Assembly (NCBI GenBank): GCA_000621765.1
Contig: JHXJ01000021.1
Coordinates: 1-58,153 of the forward strand
DNA: 58,153 nucleotides
Direction of reading: 5' to 3'
Origin: Ruminococcaceae bacterium AB4001
GTDB taxonomy: Bacteria > Bacillota > Clostridia > Saccharofermentanales > Saccharofermentanaceae
Position numbers and translations under genes: made by a program. Shown piece after piece: positions 40,752-50,685 of this stretch (positions are counted from its first letter, which is position 1; the number at the start of each line of letters is the position of its first letter). A model generated the notes under the pieces. That model was not told where the DNA came from, made no database searches, and was given only the letters and a program-made list of their open reading frames with translations.

Positions 40752-43700
40752 ATGGAATTTAATAGAAAAGGTTTTGTTAAGTTCACGTCTGCTTTGTTGG
40801 CATCGGTTTTGGTGCTGACATTTTTACCTCTAAATGCACTTTCAGTTTTTGCTGAAGGCGAAGGGGAGCCTGGATATGGCCATGATGGAGACGGTATGTA
40901 TACATTTGTCGTTACAGAACAAGTCGGAGATACACATACTGAAAAATATCCTTTTACCGGGTCTATACAAGAAAATGGCCAGCCATATTCGACTAATAAC
41001 ACAATAACTGTCTATAGTAAACCGGTTGAAGGTGTGATAGTCACTGTAAAGGGTAAAGGCAATTGTTCTGATTTTTCTGCAACTGGTAAAACAAATAAAA
41101 AAGGATTGTTTAAAGTAGATTTTGCATCATATTACCTTGACCATTTGGAAAATGGTAACAATTGGAGTACATCGTTTAGATTTGATGTAACTTTCGAAAA
41201 ACCAGGAACAGGATATAAATCATATACTCAAACTATAAATCCGAATGATGAAGAGTGGGATGGATGCTATTATTATGAATCCTATCCTATCGAATGCACG
41301 AATTTATCTGACAATTTTGAAGAATTGGCAGGAATAAGTGAACTCGGATATAAGGAAATTGCTTATGATGGTGAAAGTCATAAAGCATCAGAAGTGGGTT
41401 TATTTTCTTTAAATAATGGTCTTGAAGTAGAATATACTACCGATGACGAGCCTTCGTTCTTGGATGTCGGCGGTTATGATTTTGATGCTAATTTTTCCGG
41501 CGAAGGATATTATGATTTTAAAAATAATAAAACCTATCATCCTTACTCTTTTCATTTAGAGGTAATCCAGGGAGAAAGATCGAGTTTTGCTTTCCCTACA
41601 CCTAAGGTACATGAATTTGATTATGTTGATGGAAAAGCTAATGTATATCAGCTTCCTACTCCGACATGTAATGATGAGGAAGAACCTACAAAACCTATTA
41701 CATATGATATCCCTGATGAGTATAAGGATATTGCTTCAGTAAGTGATACCGGTTTAGTCGAATTTAATAAACCGGGAACTGTTTTAGTTACTGCTTCGAT
41801 GCCCGAAGGCAAGAATTATACAGAAAGCTATGATTACTTTACAGTTACTGCACTAAAGCGTGCTAAAGTTGAGTTTTCTCCAAAGTTTGTTAACGCTGTT
41901 TATAATAAAGATCAAACATACAAACAAACAGCAACAATTACTGAAGGCTTTGATGAAACGAAAATCAGGTACAGTATAGTAACAGAAGAGACAACTGCCG
42001 ATGCAAGTGTAGATGATAAAAGTGGATTAGTTACAATAAACAGTGGCGGTAATATTGTTGTTAAAGCATCTTTCGATGATACTGATTGCTACCACAGTGA
42101 AGATACGTATACTATCAAGGTTGCTTTAGCTCAACGAGAAGTAGCTATACCCACTACCCAAGTATTTTATTATGAATTAAAGACACCTATTTTTACTGAT
42201 GACTGCAATCCGGAACGACCTGATACATTGGAGTATATAGTTACCAATGATGAAGGCGAAGAGATTTTTGATGCTGTAGAATTAGTAAAAGAAAGCGGAA
42301 AATGGTATTTGCATGTAAAAAATGCAAATAAGAAGTTTAATTTACACATTACTGTCCCTGCGGATACAAAATTTGATGATTTTGTATTAGATATTTCGAG
42401 TACAACTGTAACAATTGATCAGACGATAGAGTTAACAAAAGATACATATGACTCGAAAGATGATGGTCACCTCAATACAGGAACTATGGTGGGTCATATA
42501 TTTTTTACCGGAGATTATTATGGAACTTATAGCGTAAATAGAGCGTTATCAGATTCAAGAGTTTATGATGTTGAATTTGGAAATGGAAGTATACGTGTAT
42601 GGTTTAATGAGAGGATAGATGACCCTACTAGTATTTTGGTTGTAATAGATATAAAAGGCGACAATAACCATAATGATACACGACTAAAAGCTACTCTCTT
42701 AATCGGATATAAAGATGATATAGATACAACAGTTTTATATAATGGTGAACCTGCTAAAACAGGTTATTATAACAAGTCTGTTGAGATTAAACCTCAAGAT
42801 CAAAATGTTCAAATTCAGAACGAAAATGGTGATAAGGCACCTTCCTATACTCTGAAGGATGATGGAATTCATGCTGCCCGTGAGAATAATGTCCTGTTTT
42901 ATCAGACAGTTGACGGTACTGATTACACCAATTTAGGTTCGGTAGCGGAGATTAAGATCGACCAGACTGATCCGGCTTTCTTGATTGATATAACTGATCC
43001 AAATAATGATCCTGATGATAAAAATGATGATATCGTCCACACTCTTCTTACGGAAGGCGTTATAGGCATTTTTGCCAAGAATGCGCTGACTGTTACTGTA
43101 ACTGCCACTGATGCAGGTTCAGGTATAAAGTCTATAAAGTATGCTTTGGGAGATTTTAAATCTGAGAATCAAGCCAAAGAAGTTGAGTATGTAACAACAG
43201 AAGGAGATAGCACAAATAATAAGCGTATCGGTACATTTGTAATTCCGGCAAACAGTGATGAAAAGATCCGTGTTTGGGTTTATGATGAGGCTGGCAACGT
43301 AGCTTATACTATTGGTTCTACTGGTAACTTCCACCATAGTGATAATATTTTAATCAATGGAAAGCAGATCATTGATGAAAATAATAAGCCAATTCCTTCT
43401 AATACACCTATCAAGGTTGTTACTGATGATATCGATCCTATAGTAACAGTATATGTAAAAGATATTGTTGATGATAGTGATGAAAATAATAAGAATAAAA
43501 ATGTTGAAAGTGATGATGAAAGTATTTATTTCAATGTAAACAGAGAGGCTACGATTGAAATAATCGAAAAAAACTATTCTAGTGATAAAGTTAAGATTTC
43601 CGTTACCAGAAATGGGAATGAGGTTTCTGATTCAGACTTAGAACGAGTAGATAGTTCATATATTAACAATGAGAACGAAACGGTTCATAAGATCGAATTG

Positions 43701-46700
43701 AAATTCAAAGGCGATGGCGAGTATATATTCAGTGTAGAATGCAAAGACAATTCCGGAAATATCGGCAAACCAGTCTATAATGGAAAAGCTGCTCAGCATT
43801 TTATTATCGACACCTTAGATCCGGAAGTCGAAGTCAAATATAATGATGACTCCGAAACTGTTAAGCATAATAATGAGTATTACTCTACTGGAAGGATCGC
43901 TACGATCACGATAAATGAGTTGAATTATTCTTATGAAGGCTTAACTGTCAAAGTAGATATGAAGCGCGGTCTTAACGACAGCTTTGTCGATGCTAAGCCT
44001 GGTGAAGGCGATGTTGAAGGTGATTATGTAATTAATACGGATAAGGCTAAATCAGGCATTGTTACTCTTGAGTTTACAAAAGATGCGGAGTATAAAGTCA
44101 GTGTTTCGTATGTAGATCTGGCTAAAAATCCGGCTAATGTCACATCTTATTCTGAAGAGAATCCGGGTTACTTTGTAATTGATACTAAGGATCCGCAAGT
44201 AAAAGTCGTTTACACTGATGAAGGTGTACATAACGAGAAATATTTCAATAGTGACAGAACAGCTAATATAACATTTACCGAACGAAATTTTACTAGAGAG
44301 AATGCAATCCTGTCTGTTAACGGCAAGTATGTTGATCTTGATTGGGTTGATGATGATCCTAAGAATCCAGATGTTCATAAAGCTTCATTTAAATTCAGTG
44401 AAGAAAAAGATTATAAAATTGCCGTATATTGTACGGACAAAGCTGATCGCTCATGTTCAAATGTTGATTACGGTACTATTGCACCTCAGGAATTCACAGT
44501 TGATAAGTCCAAGCCGACAAAACTGACGATGACTATAAACAGCGATTCTGTTGCTTCTACTGATACAAGCATAGTCTTTGATAAGTTCTATAATAAACCT
44601 GTAACAGTATTCTTAAGTGCAGACTGCTCAAACAGCGGAGAAGATTCTTTACAGTATCAGTTGGCAGATAAGAGTTCGAACTTCAATGCGACAGCTTCCT
44701 GGTATGATTATGATAAGGCAACAGGCATTCTCATTAATACAGGTTCTAAGGTAGTAGTATATTTTAAAGCTACTGATAAGGCATCCAACAGTGAAATAAT
44801 CCATTCTACAGGTATAGTTGTTGATAATCAGGCACCTGAAGGTGAGCAGAACGCACCTGAGATCGATATCATACCTGCTGCTCCTAATTCCAGAGGTTTC
44901 TATAATGGTAATGTTTCAGTCAAATTGACTGTTAATGATCCGGCTTATATTGGAGACACCCGTGATGCTACTGGCAGTTTCTCCGGCCTTAAGCGTGTTA
45001 CGTACACGATATACACCACGGACACAGATGCTGTTGAGTCCGGCACATTACTTAATCTTGCTGTTGATAAGGATTATCCGAGCATTATCGGTGATTCAAA
45101 TGTTTCCGATTTTGTTGACAAACTTGCGCGAGCATGGACAGACTCGATTACTATTAATGCCGAGAAGTTTAACAGCAATAACGTAATTGTTGAAGTTACG
45201 GCAGAGGATAATGCCGGAAACATCAGGATTTCCAAGACGTCTGCTGGAAATATTAAGATCGACGTTTCGAAGCCTAGCATCGACATCAGTTATAATAACA
45301 ATACTGCTGATGAGGATAATTGCTTCAAGGAAGACAGAGTTGCTACGATCGTTATCACAGAGCGCAACTTCAGTCCTGATGATGTAAGGGTTTCTATTAC
45401 TACTTCCACCGGTGCGTTGCCTGAGGTTAATGGTTGGACCAAGACTAATGGTTCCGGCAATGGTGATAACACCAGGTGGACAACTACGATCCCTTATACA
45501 AGAGATGCGGATTACACATTTGATATCGCTTATGCGGATCTCGCCGGCAATGTAGCTGATTCTATCAGTTACGGAAACAGCGTAGCCCCCAAAGGCTTTA
45601 CAATTGATAAGACTGTTCCTACGATCAATGTAAGTTATGACAACAATACTGCTGTAAATAACATTTATTACAATGCGACAAGAACAGCAACTATCACTAT
45701 CGTAGAGCATAATTTCGACGCAGGAAGAGTTAATATCACACTTAAAGCGACGGATGACGGCGCCAATATAACAATCCCTGCAGTAAGCAACTGGTCAAAC
45801 AACGGTGATACGCATACCGCTACGATTGCTTACGATAAGGATGGCAGATATGTATTTGATATTTCTGTAAAGGACAAGGCAGGAAATGATGCAGCTGACT
45901 TTGCTGAACAGACATTCTATGTTGATACTACTGTTCCTGTACTGAAGATTACAGGTGTAACTGACAAGTCAGCCAATAGCGGCTCTGTTACTCCCGTTAT
46001 CACATATTCAGATACAAACTACTCTGAAGATCGTGTATTTGTTTCTTTCTCCGGTGCTAACAGAGGAAAGCTTGCGTTGGACGGAACATACTCTGATATC
46101 CATAACGGAAAGACATTTAAGTTTAATGATTTTGCAATGCAGAAGGATATGGATGACATTTATACCTTAGAGGTTACGATAATCGACCTTGCAGGTAATG
46201 AATCTACCCAGAAGCTTACATTCTCCATTAACAGATTCGGTTCCACATATGATATCAGCGATGCTGCAAAGAAGATCAACGGTACATACGCACAGACACC
46301 GATCGACATAGTCTTTACAGAGATCAACCCGAACGAGCTGGTTGATAAGTCTGTAACTGTATTTAAGAATAACGAATCGATCAAACTGGTTGAGGGCGTT
46401 GACTACGATGTCCAGACTGTCGGCGGAAACGGCAAGTGGTATGAATACAAATACACTATCCATTCAGATGTATTTGCTGATGATGGTGTATACAGAGTTT
46501 CTTTCTACTCCAGGGATGAAGCAGGAAATGTCTCTGAGAATACACTTGATACGAAGAATTCAAGTCTGCAGTTTGGTATTGATGCGACAAGACCTAACAT
46601 TGTAGTTACAAATCTTAGCAGCAATAAGACTTATGCTGAGAAATTGTATACTGTCAGGCTGATGGTTACTGATAACCTTTTGCTCAATGATGTAGATGTT

Positions 46701-47018
46701 TATCTCGATGACTATAATACGCCTTATGTATCCTGGTCAGCCGAGCAGGTTGCTGAGATAATCAACCGCAACGGAGAGTTCACATTTGATATCTCAGACT
46801 ACTCTAACAGTGCGCATAAAGTTAAGATCGTCGGAACGGATGCCGCAGGCAATGTTCAGGAATTCGAGATCACTAACTTCTATGTAACAACAAATCTGTT
46901 TGTCCGTTTCATTACCAATACTCCTCTGGTAATTGGTTCTGTAATCGGACTGCTCGTACTCGTTGCACTTGTGGTCTTCATAGTCGTTATGAAGAGACGT
47001 CTTAAGTATAAGAAATAA
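40752..47018 (+). CDS. Giant surface protein with Ig-like repeats
   Basis: About 2,088 residues from ATG 40752 (TAGGAGGG at 8 nt). A signal peptide ends near VFA-EGEG (residue 36). Residues about 36-850 are unrecognised beta-rich modules. Residues about 895-1740 hold five related Ig-like repeats with the core motif (R)xAxIxIxExNF/Y. More Ig-like modules follow to about 2,040. The C-terminus is a membrane helix (PLVIGSVIGLLVLVALVVFIVVM) with KRRLKYKK. No LPxTG sortase motif was found, so anchoring is by this helix. Such proteins are adhesins or surface-layer components. It follows the pilus operon by 66 nt, in the same direction. The first part is visibly AT-richer than the last. Confidence 0.8.
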   Translation: MEFNRKGFVKFTSALLASVLVLTFLPLNALSVFAEGEGEPGYGHDGDGMYTFVVTEQVGDTHTEKYPFTGSIQENGQPYSTNNTITVYSKPVEGVIVTVKGKGNCSDFSATGKTNKKGLFKVDFASYYLDHLENGNNWSTSFRFDVTFEKPGTGYKSYTQTINPNDEEWDGCYYYESYPIECTNLSDNFEELAGISELGYKEIAYDGESHKASEVGLFSLNNGLEVEYTTDDEPSFLDVGGYDFDANFSGEGYYDFKNNKTYHPYSFHLEVIQGERSSFAFPTPKVHEFDYVDGKANVYQLPTPTCNDEEEPTKPITYDIPDEYKDIASVSDTGLVEFNKPGTVLVTASMPEGKNYTESYDYFTVTALKRAKVEFSPKFVNAVYNKDQTYKQTATITEGFDETKIRYSIVTEETTADASVDDKSGLVTINSGGNIVVKASFDDTDCYHSEDTYTIKVALAQREVAIPTTQVFYYELKTPIFTDDCNPERPDTLEYIVTNDEGEEIFDAVELVKESGKWYLHVKNANKKFNLHITVPADTKFDDFVLDISSTTVTIDQTIELTKDTYDSKDDGHLNTGTMVGHIFFTGDYYGTYSVNRALSDSRVYDVEFGNGSIRVWFNERIDDPTSILVVIDIKGDNNHNDTRLKATLLIGYKDDIDTTVLYNGEPAKTGYYNKSVEIKPQDQNVQIQNENGDKAPSYTLKDDGIHAARENNVLFYQTVDGTDYTNLGSVAEIKIDQTDPAFLIDITDPNNDPDDKNDDIVHTLLTEGVIGIFAKNALTVTVTATDAGSGIKSIKYALGDFKSENQAKEVEYVTTEGDSTNNKRIGTFVIPANSDEKIRVWVYDEAGNVAYTIGSTGNFHHSDNILINGKQIIDENNKPIPSNTPIKVVTDDIDPIVTVYVKDIVDDSDENNKNKNVESDDESIYFNVNREATIEIIEKNYSSDKVKISVTRNGNEVSDSDLERVDSSYINNENETVHKIELKFKGDGEYIFSVECKDNSGNIGKPVYNGKAAQHFIIDTLDPEVEVKYNDDSETVKHNNEYYSTGRIATITINELNYSYEGLTVKVDMKRGLNDSFVDAKPGEGDVEGDYVINTDKAKSGIVTLEFTKDAEYKVSVSYVDLAKNPANVTSYSEENPGYFVIDTKDPQVKVVYTDEGVHNEKYFNSDRTANITFTERNFTRENAILSVNGKYVDLDWVDDDPKNPDVHKASFKFSEEKDYKIAVYCTDKADRSCSNVDYGTIAPQEFTVDKSKPTKLTMTINSDSVASTDTSIVFDKFYNKPVTVFLSADCSNSGEDSLQYQLADKSSNFNATASWYDYDKATGILINTGSKVVVYFKATDKASNSEIIHSTGIVVDNQAPEGEQNAPEIDIIPAAPNSRGFYNGNVSVKLTVNDPAYIGDTRDATGSFSGLKRVTYTIYTTDTDAVESGTLLNLAVDKDYPSIIGDSNVSDFVDKLARAWTDSITINAEKFNSNNVIVEVTAEDNAGNIRISKTSAGNIKIDVSKPSIDISYNNNTADEDNCFKEDRVATIVITERNFSPDDVRVSITTSTGALPEVNGWTKTNGSGNGDNTRWTTTIPYTRDADYTFDIAYADLAGNVADSISYGNSVAPKGFTIDKTVPTINVSYDNNTAVNNIYYNATRTATITIVEHNFDAGRVNITLKATDDGANITIPAVSNWSNNGDTHTATIAYDKDGRYVFDISVKDKAGNDAADFAEQTFYVDTTVPVLKITGVTDKSANSGSVTPVITYSDTNYSEDRVFVSFSGANRGKLALDGTYSDIHNGKTFKFNDFAMQKDMDDIYTLEVTIIDLAGNESTQKLTFSINRFGSTYDISDAAKKINGTYAQTPIDIVFTEINPNELVDKSVTVFKNNESIKLVEGVDYDVQTVGGNGKWYEYKYTIHSDVFADDGVYRVSFYSRDEAGNVSENTLDTKNSSLQFGIDATRPNIVVTNLSSNKTYAEKLYTVRLMVTDNLLLNDVDVYLDDYNTPYVSWSAEQVAEIINRNGEFTFDISDYSNSAHKVKIVGTDAAGNVQEFEITNFYVTTNLFVRFITNTPLVIGSVIGLLVLVALVVFIVVMKRRLKYKK
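43434..45900 (+). repeat. Five divergent Ig-like repeats in the surface protein
   Basis: Repeat starts are near residues 895, 1023, 1147, 1507 and 1622 (each D/K/V-P-x-V/I-x-V-x-Y). Each carries a motif such as NREATIEIIEKNYS, GRIATITINELNYS, DRTANITFTERNFT, DRVATIVITERNFS or TRTATITIVEHNFD. The third and fourth are separated by an unrelated module of about 240 residues. Protein similarity is strong but the DNA has diverged, so the array is old. Confidence 0.8.
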
Positions 47019-47027
47019 TATGTTTTA

Positions 47028-47055
47028 ATCCCCCGGGAATTGGTTCCCGGGGGAT
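47028..47055 (+). terminator. Intrinsic terminator after the surface protein
   Basis: ATCCCCCGGGAA (47028-47039) pairs perfectly with TTCCCGGGGGAT (47044-47055) around TTGG, followed by TTTTTTT. One of the strongest terminators in the window. Confidence 0.93.
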
Positions 47056-47187
47056 TTTTTTTGACCGGTTTTCGGATAAATTTTCGCGGGTTTTATAACG
47101 AATATCGAAGACTGACAAAACTTTGGCACTGTTATGTAATTTTGCACAAAATAAGGGGTGGATTTTTCTCCTTTTTTGTATTTTTGG

Positions 47188-47216
47188 TTGGTAAATCCTC
47201 TGATTTAGTTTATAAT
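47188..47216 (+). promoter_or_regulatory. Promoter of the glycogen operon
   Basis: TTGGTA (47188-47193) and TATAAT (47211-47216) are spaced by 17 bp. The expected start at about 47223 gives a leader of about 86 nt. The rest of the 290-bp gap before glgB contains the upstream terminator and AT-rich sequence without a gene. Confidence 0.65.
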
Positions 47217-47226
47217 ATCTGATATT

Positions 47227-47275
47227 AAGGGCATTTGCCCTTGATTATTGATGTGCATTTTTTCAGGCACATCAA
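47227..47275 (+). promoter_or_regulatory. Two leader hairpins before glgB
   Basis: AAGGGCA/TGCCCTT (47227-47242) and TTGATGTGC/GCACATCAA (47248-47275, 10-nt loop) are perfect stems at the very 5' end of the predicted transcript. They could protect the mRNA or be regulatory. I see no known riboswitch fold. Confidence 0.5.
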
Positions 47276-47308
47276 CAATTTGAGACTCAGGGAGGCAAGG
47301 CTACATCA

Positions 47309-49381
47309 ATGGATGCCGCTTATTTATTCAACAAAGGCGAGAATTTCATGAGCTATAAATTTCTCGGCGCTCATCCTTACGAAGATGAGAACGGGAAAGG
47401 CTTTATATTCCGCGTATGGGCTCCTAATGCAAGAATGGTCAGTGTTATGGGTGATTTCAACGATTGGGACCCAAACGACTGCCAGATGTTCATGCTTGGT
47501 AAGACCGGCATTTGGGAACAGAAGGTTCCTGATGCACGGCAGTGGGACCGCTATAAGTACAGAGTTATCGGTGCAGATAACAGGATATATGAAAAGGGTG
47601 ATCCGTTTGCGAGACACTTTGAGACGAGACCCAATAATGCATCGATAATCTATGATCCTGATGATTATATCTGGAATGATGATGAGTTCGTTAAGAACCG
47701 TAAAGATGCTCTCGCACCGAAGCCTATTAATATCTATGAGATACATCTGGGTTCCTGGAGAAGACATCCTGACGGCAATTTCTTCACGTATAGGGAACTT
47801 GCTATAGATCTTGCTGATTACTGCAGGAAGATGCACTATACGCATGTTGAGCTTATGCCTATTTTAGAGCACCCGCTTGATGATTCATGGGGTTATCAGG
47901 TAACAGGTTATTATGCCGTTACTTCAAGATTCGGAACTCCCGCTGATTTCAAGTTCATGGTAGATGTCCTTCACCAGAATGGCATCTCCGTCATCCTTGA
48001 CTGGGTTCCGGCTCATTTCCCGAAGAACATGGAAGGTCTTGTAAGGTTCGACGGAACCCCCTGTTATGAGTATTCTGATCCCAGGATCGGCGAGCACAGG
48101 GAGTGGGGTACTTATGTATTCGATTATTCAAAGAACGAGGTCATCTCGTTCCTGATCTCCAATGCTGTATTCTGGATCGATGAGTTCCATTTGGACGGTA
48201 TCCGCGTAGACGCAGTATCTTCAATGCTCTACAGGGATTACGGAAGACAGCAGTATATCCCTAATAAGTTCGGCGGCAATGAGAATCTTGAGGCGATCGA
48301 TTTCTTCAAGAAACTCAACTCTACGATCCGCAAGAACTATCCTCACGCGATGCTGATCGCGGAAGAATCTACTGCATGGCCCAAGGTGTCACATCCCGTC
48401 GAGTTCGGCGGTTTGGGATTCACCCATAAGTGGAACATGGGGTGGATGCATGATACGCTTGATTATTTCTCCACTGATTCTTATGCAAGGGCATGGCATC
48501 ACGATGAGTTCTGCTTCTCTATGATGTACGCGTTCTCTGAGAATTACATCCTCAGTCTTTCTCATGACGAAGTCGTTCACGGCAAGCATTCACTGATCGA
48601 TAAGATGCCAGGTGATATCTGGAGAAAGTTTGCTTCTCTTCGTACCATGATGCTCTATCAGATCAGCCATCCGGGCGGAAAGCTCAACTTCATGGGTGCA
48701 GAGTTCGGTCAGTTTATCGAATGGCGTTTCTATGAGCAGCTTGAGTGGTTCCTGCTCGATTACGAATCACACCGTCTGCTTCAGAGTTTTAACGGCGAGC
48801 TTAACAGATTCTATGTTGAGAATCCGCAGCTTTGGGAAGACGACCACTCATGGGCAGGATTTGAGTGGATAGCTGCTGACGATACCAAGAACAACGTTTT
48901 TGTTTATAAGAGATCATGTCCGGATCCGAAGCGCAATGATATCTATGTTGCGCTCAACATGGTTCCTCAGCCGCTTGAAGGTTATGAGATGCCTGTTTAC
49001 GAACTCGGTACATACAAGATCGTATTCAATACTGATGATATGTGCCATGGCGGTTCCGGATATCCTACTGCTACAGATGCAAACGGATGCTTCGAGGCGA
49101 TAGATGAGCCTCTCAACGGCAAGCCTTATAAGGTCAAGATCAATCTTCCTCCTCTTGCAGGTATCTATTTCATGAAGGTAAAAGATCCTGTTAAGAAGAG
49201 AGTAAAGAAGACTGCGAAGGCCGATGCAAAGCCTGCTGCAAAGAAACCTGCGGCAAAGACTTCAACGAAGAAGTCTGCAGCAGCTAAGACTGAAGCAAAG
49301 AAGCCTGCTGCTAAGAAACCTGCAGCGAAGAAGCCCGCTTCTGTAAAGAAGACGGAAACAAAAGAAAAGAAGACAAAATAA
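47309..49381 (+). CDS. glgB: 1,4-alpha-Glucan branching enzyme with Lys/Ala/Pro-rich tail
   Basis: 690 residues. AYLFNKGENF and LGAHPYED at the start, a CBM48 domain (VWAPNARMVSVMGDFNDWD), then the GH13 catalytic barrel with VILDWVPAHFP, DGIRVDAVSSMLY (nucleophile Asp), LIAEESTAWP (acid/base Glu) and LSHDEVVHGKHS. It makes alpha-1,6 branches in glycogen. Similarity to other GlgB starts at about residue 4, so ATG 47309 is preferred over 47348. The last about 65 residues are a histone-H1-like tail with repeats such as KKPAAKKPAAKK, not part of GlgB. Similar tail on GlgA four genes on. Confidence 0.93.
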   Translation: MDAAYLFNKGENFMSYKFLGAHPYEDENGKGFIFRVWAPNARMVSVMGDFNDWDPNDCQMFMLGKTGIWEQKVPDARQWDRYKYRVIGADNRIYEKGDPFARHFETRPNNASIIYDPDDYIWNDDEFVKNRKDALAPKPINIYEIHLGSWRRHPDGNFFTYRELAIDLADYCRKMHYTHVELMPILEHPLDDSWGYQVTGYYAVTSRFGTPADFKFMVDVLHQNGISVILDWVPAHFPKNMEGLVRFDGTPCYEYSDPRIGEHREWGTYVFDYSKNEVISFLISNAVFWIDEFHLDGIRVDAVSSMLYRDYGRQQYIPNKFGGNENLEAIDFFKKLNSTIRKNYPHAMLIAEESTAWPKVSHPVEFGGLGFTHKWNMGWMHDTLDYFSTDSYARAWHHDEFCFSMMYAFSENYILSLSHDEVVHGKHSLIDKMPGDIWRKFASLRTMMLYQISHPGGKLNFMGAEFGQFIEWRFYEQLEWFLLDYESHRLLQSFNGELNRFYVENPQLWEDDHSWAGFEWIAADDTKNNVFVYKRSCPDPKRNDIYVALNMVPQPLEGYEMPVYELGTYKIVFNTDDMCHGGSGYPTATDANGCFEAIDEPLNGKPYKVKINLPPLAGIYFMKVKDPVKKRVKKTAKADAKPAAKKPAAKTSTKKSAAAKTEAKKPAAKKPAAKKPASVKKTETKEKKTK

Positions 49382-49405
49382 GCTCATATACGGAGGTAGT
49401 TCATT

Positions 49406-50665
49406 ATGGCAAGAACTGAAGTCGTTGCGATGATACTCGCGGGAGGACAGGGAAGCAGATTAGGCGTACTGACAAAGACAGTCGCTAAACCGGCAGTACC
49501 TTTCGGAAGCCGTTACAGGATCATCGATTTCCCGCTCTCAAACTGCGTTAACTCGGGAATCGAGATCGTAGGTGTACTTACACAGTATCAACCGTTGGCA
49601 CTTAACACATACGTAGGTAACGGACATCCGTGGGACCTCGACAGAAACAATGCGGGTGCTTATATCCTTCCTCCTTTCCAGAGCAATTCAGGTTCTGACT
49701 GGTATAAGGGAACAGCTAACGCTATCTACCAGAATATGAGTTTTATCGATGATAACGATCCAGAATACGTTGTTATCCTTTCAGGCGACCATATCTACAA
49801 GATGGATTATGCCGCAATGCTCAAGGCTCATATCGAGAAGGGAGCAGATGCGACCATCGCAGTATATGAGGTACCGTGGGAGGAAGCTCCGAGATTCGGC
49901 ATCCTCAACACAAAGGAAGAGGATGTTATTGAAGAATTCGAAGAAAAGCCTGCAAAGCCGAAGAGCAATCTCGCTTCGATGGGTGTTTACATCTTTACAT
50001 GGAGCGTATTAAGACAGGCTTTGATCGAAGACGAAGCTGATCCGAATTCCAATAACGACTTCGGTAAGAATATCGTTCCTAATCTTCTGGCTCAGGGCAA
50101 GAAGCTCTGCGCTTACAGATTCGCAGGTTACTGGAAGGACGTTGGAACGATTTCATCTCTCTGGGAAACCAATATGGATATCCTCGATAAGCCTGAAGAG
50201 ATCAACCTCGTTGACAGATCCTGGAAGATCTTCTCAAGAAACCCTGTCAAGCCTTCACACTTCATCGGTGCAGGCGCAAAGGTCAAGAATTCCGCTCTTA
50301 CAGACGGATGCCGTATCTTCGGTGATGTCGAGCATTCCGTTCTTTCAGAGTCCGTTATTGTCGAGAAGGGTGCCATCGTTAAGGATTGCGTTCTCATGCC
50401 GGGCGTAGTAGTAAAGGAAGGCGCACGTATCGAGCGCTGCGTAATCGATCAGGGAACAGTGATCGGCAAGAATGTTCAGGCCGGAAGTTTTGTAGATGGT
50501 GAAGGACCTTACACCAACCATAAGATCTGTTCTGAAGGCATCTGCGTTTTCGAGCGCGGACTGACGATCAAGGACGGAGCGGTAATACCTGCTAACAGCA
50601 TGATCGATTCTGATCTGGAAGTGCCCGAAGATTGCAAGATCATCGAGTCAAAATTCAGAGCATGA
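49406..50665 (+). CDS. glgC: Glucose-1-phosphate adenylyltransferase
   Basis: 419 residues. [26 protein letters not shown] is the nucleotide-binding loop, then [36 protein letters not shown] and the C-terminal left-handed beta-helix of hexapeptide repeats. It makes ADP-glucose from glucose-1-phosphate and ATP, the committed step in glycogen synthesis. It follows glgB by 24 nt and pairs with GlgD encoded next. Confidence 0.95.
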   Translation: MARTEVVAMILAGGQGSRLGVLTKTVAKPAVPFGSRYRIIDFPLSNCVNSGIEIVGVLTQYQPLALNTYVGNGHPWDLDRNNAGAYILPPFQSNSGSDWYKGTANAIYQNMSFIDDNDPEYVVILSGDHIYKMDYAAMLKAHIEKGADATIAVYEVPWEEAPRFGILNTKEEDVIEEFEEKPAKPKSNLASMGVYIFTWSVLRQALIEDEADPNSNNDFGKNIVPNLLAQGKKLCAYRFAGYWKDVGTISSLWETNMDILDKPEEINLVDRSWKIFSRNPVKPSHFIGAGAKVKNSALTDGCRIFGDVEHSVLSESVIVEKGAIVKDCVLMPGVVVKEGARIERCVIDQGTVIGKNVQAGSFVDGEGPYTNHKICSEGICVFERGLTIKDGAVIPANSMIDSDLEVPEDCKIIESKFRA

Positions 50666-50685
50666 GGTAAAGGAGATTAAGACAT

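Noticed and set aside
46911-47018. Sortase (LPxTG-type) anchor on the giant surface protein
   Set aside because: No LPxTG-like motif precedes the final membrane helix; the helix itself is the likely anchor.
47040-47222. Short open frame between the surface protein and glgB
   Set aside because: It begins inside the terminator stem and covers the glycogen promoter; no ribosome site.
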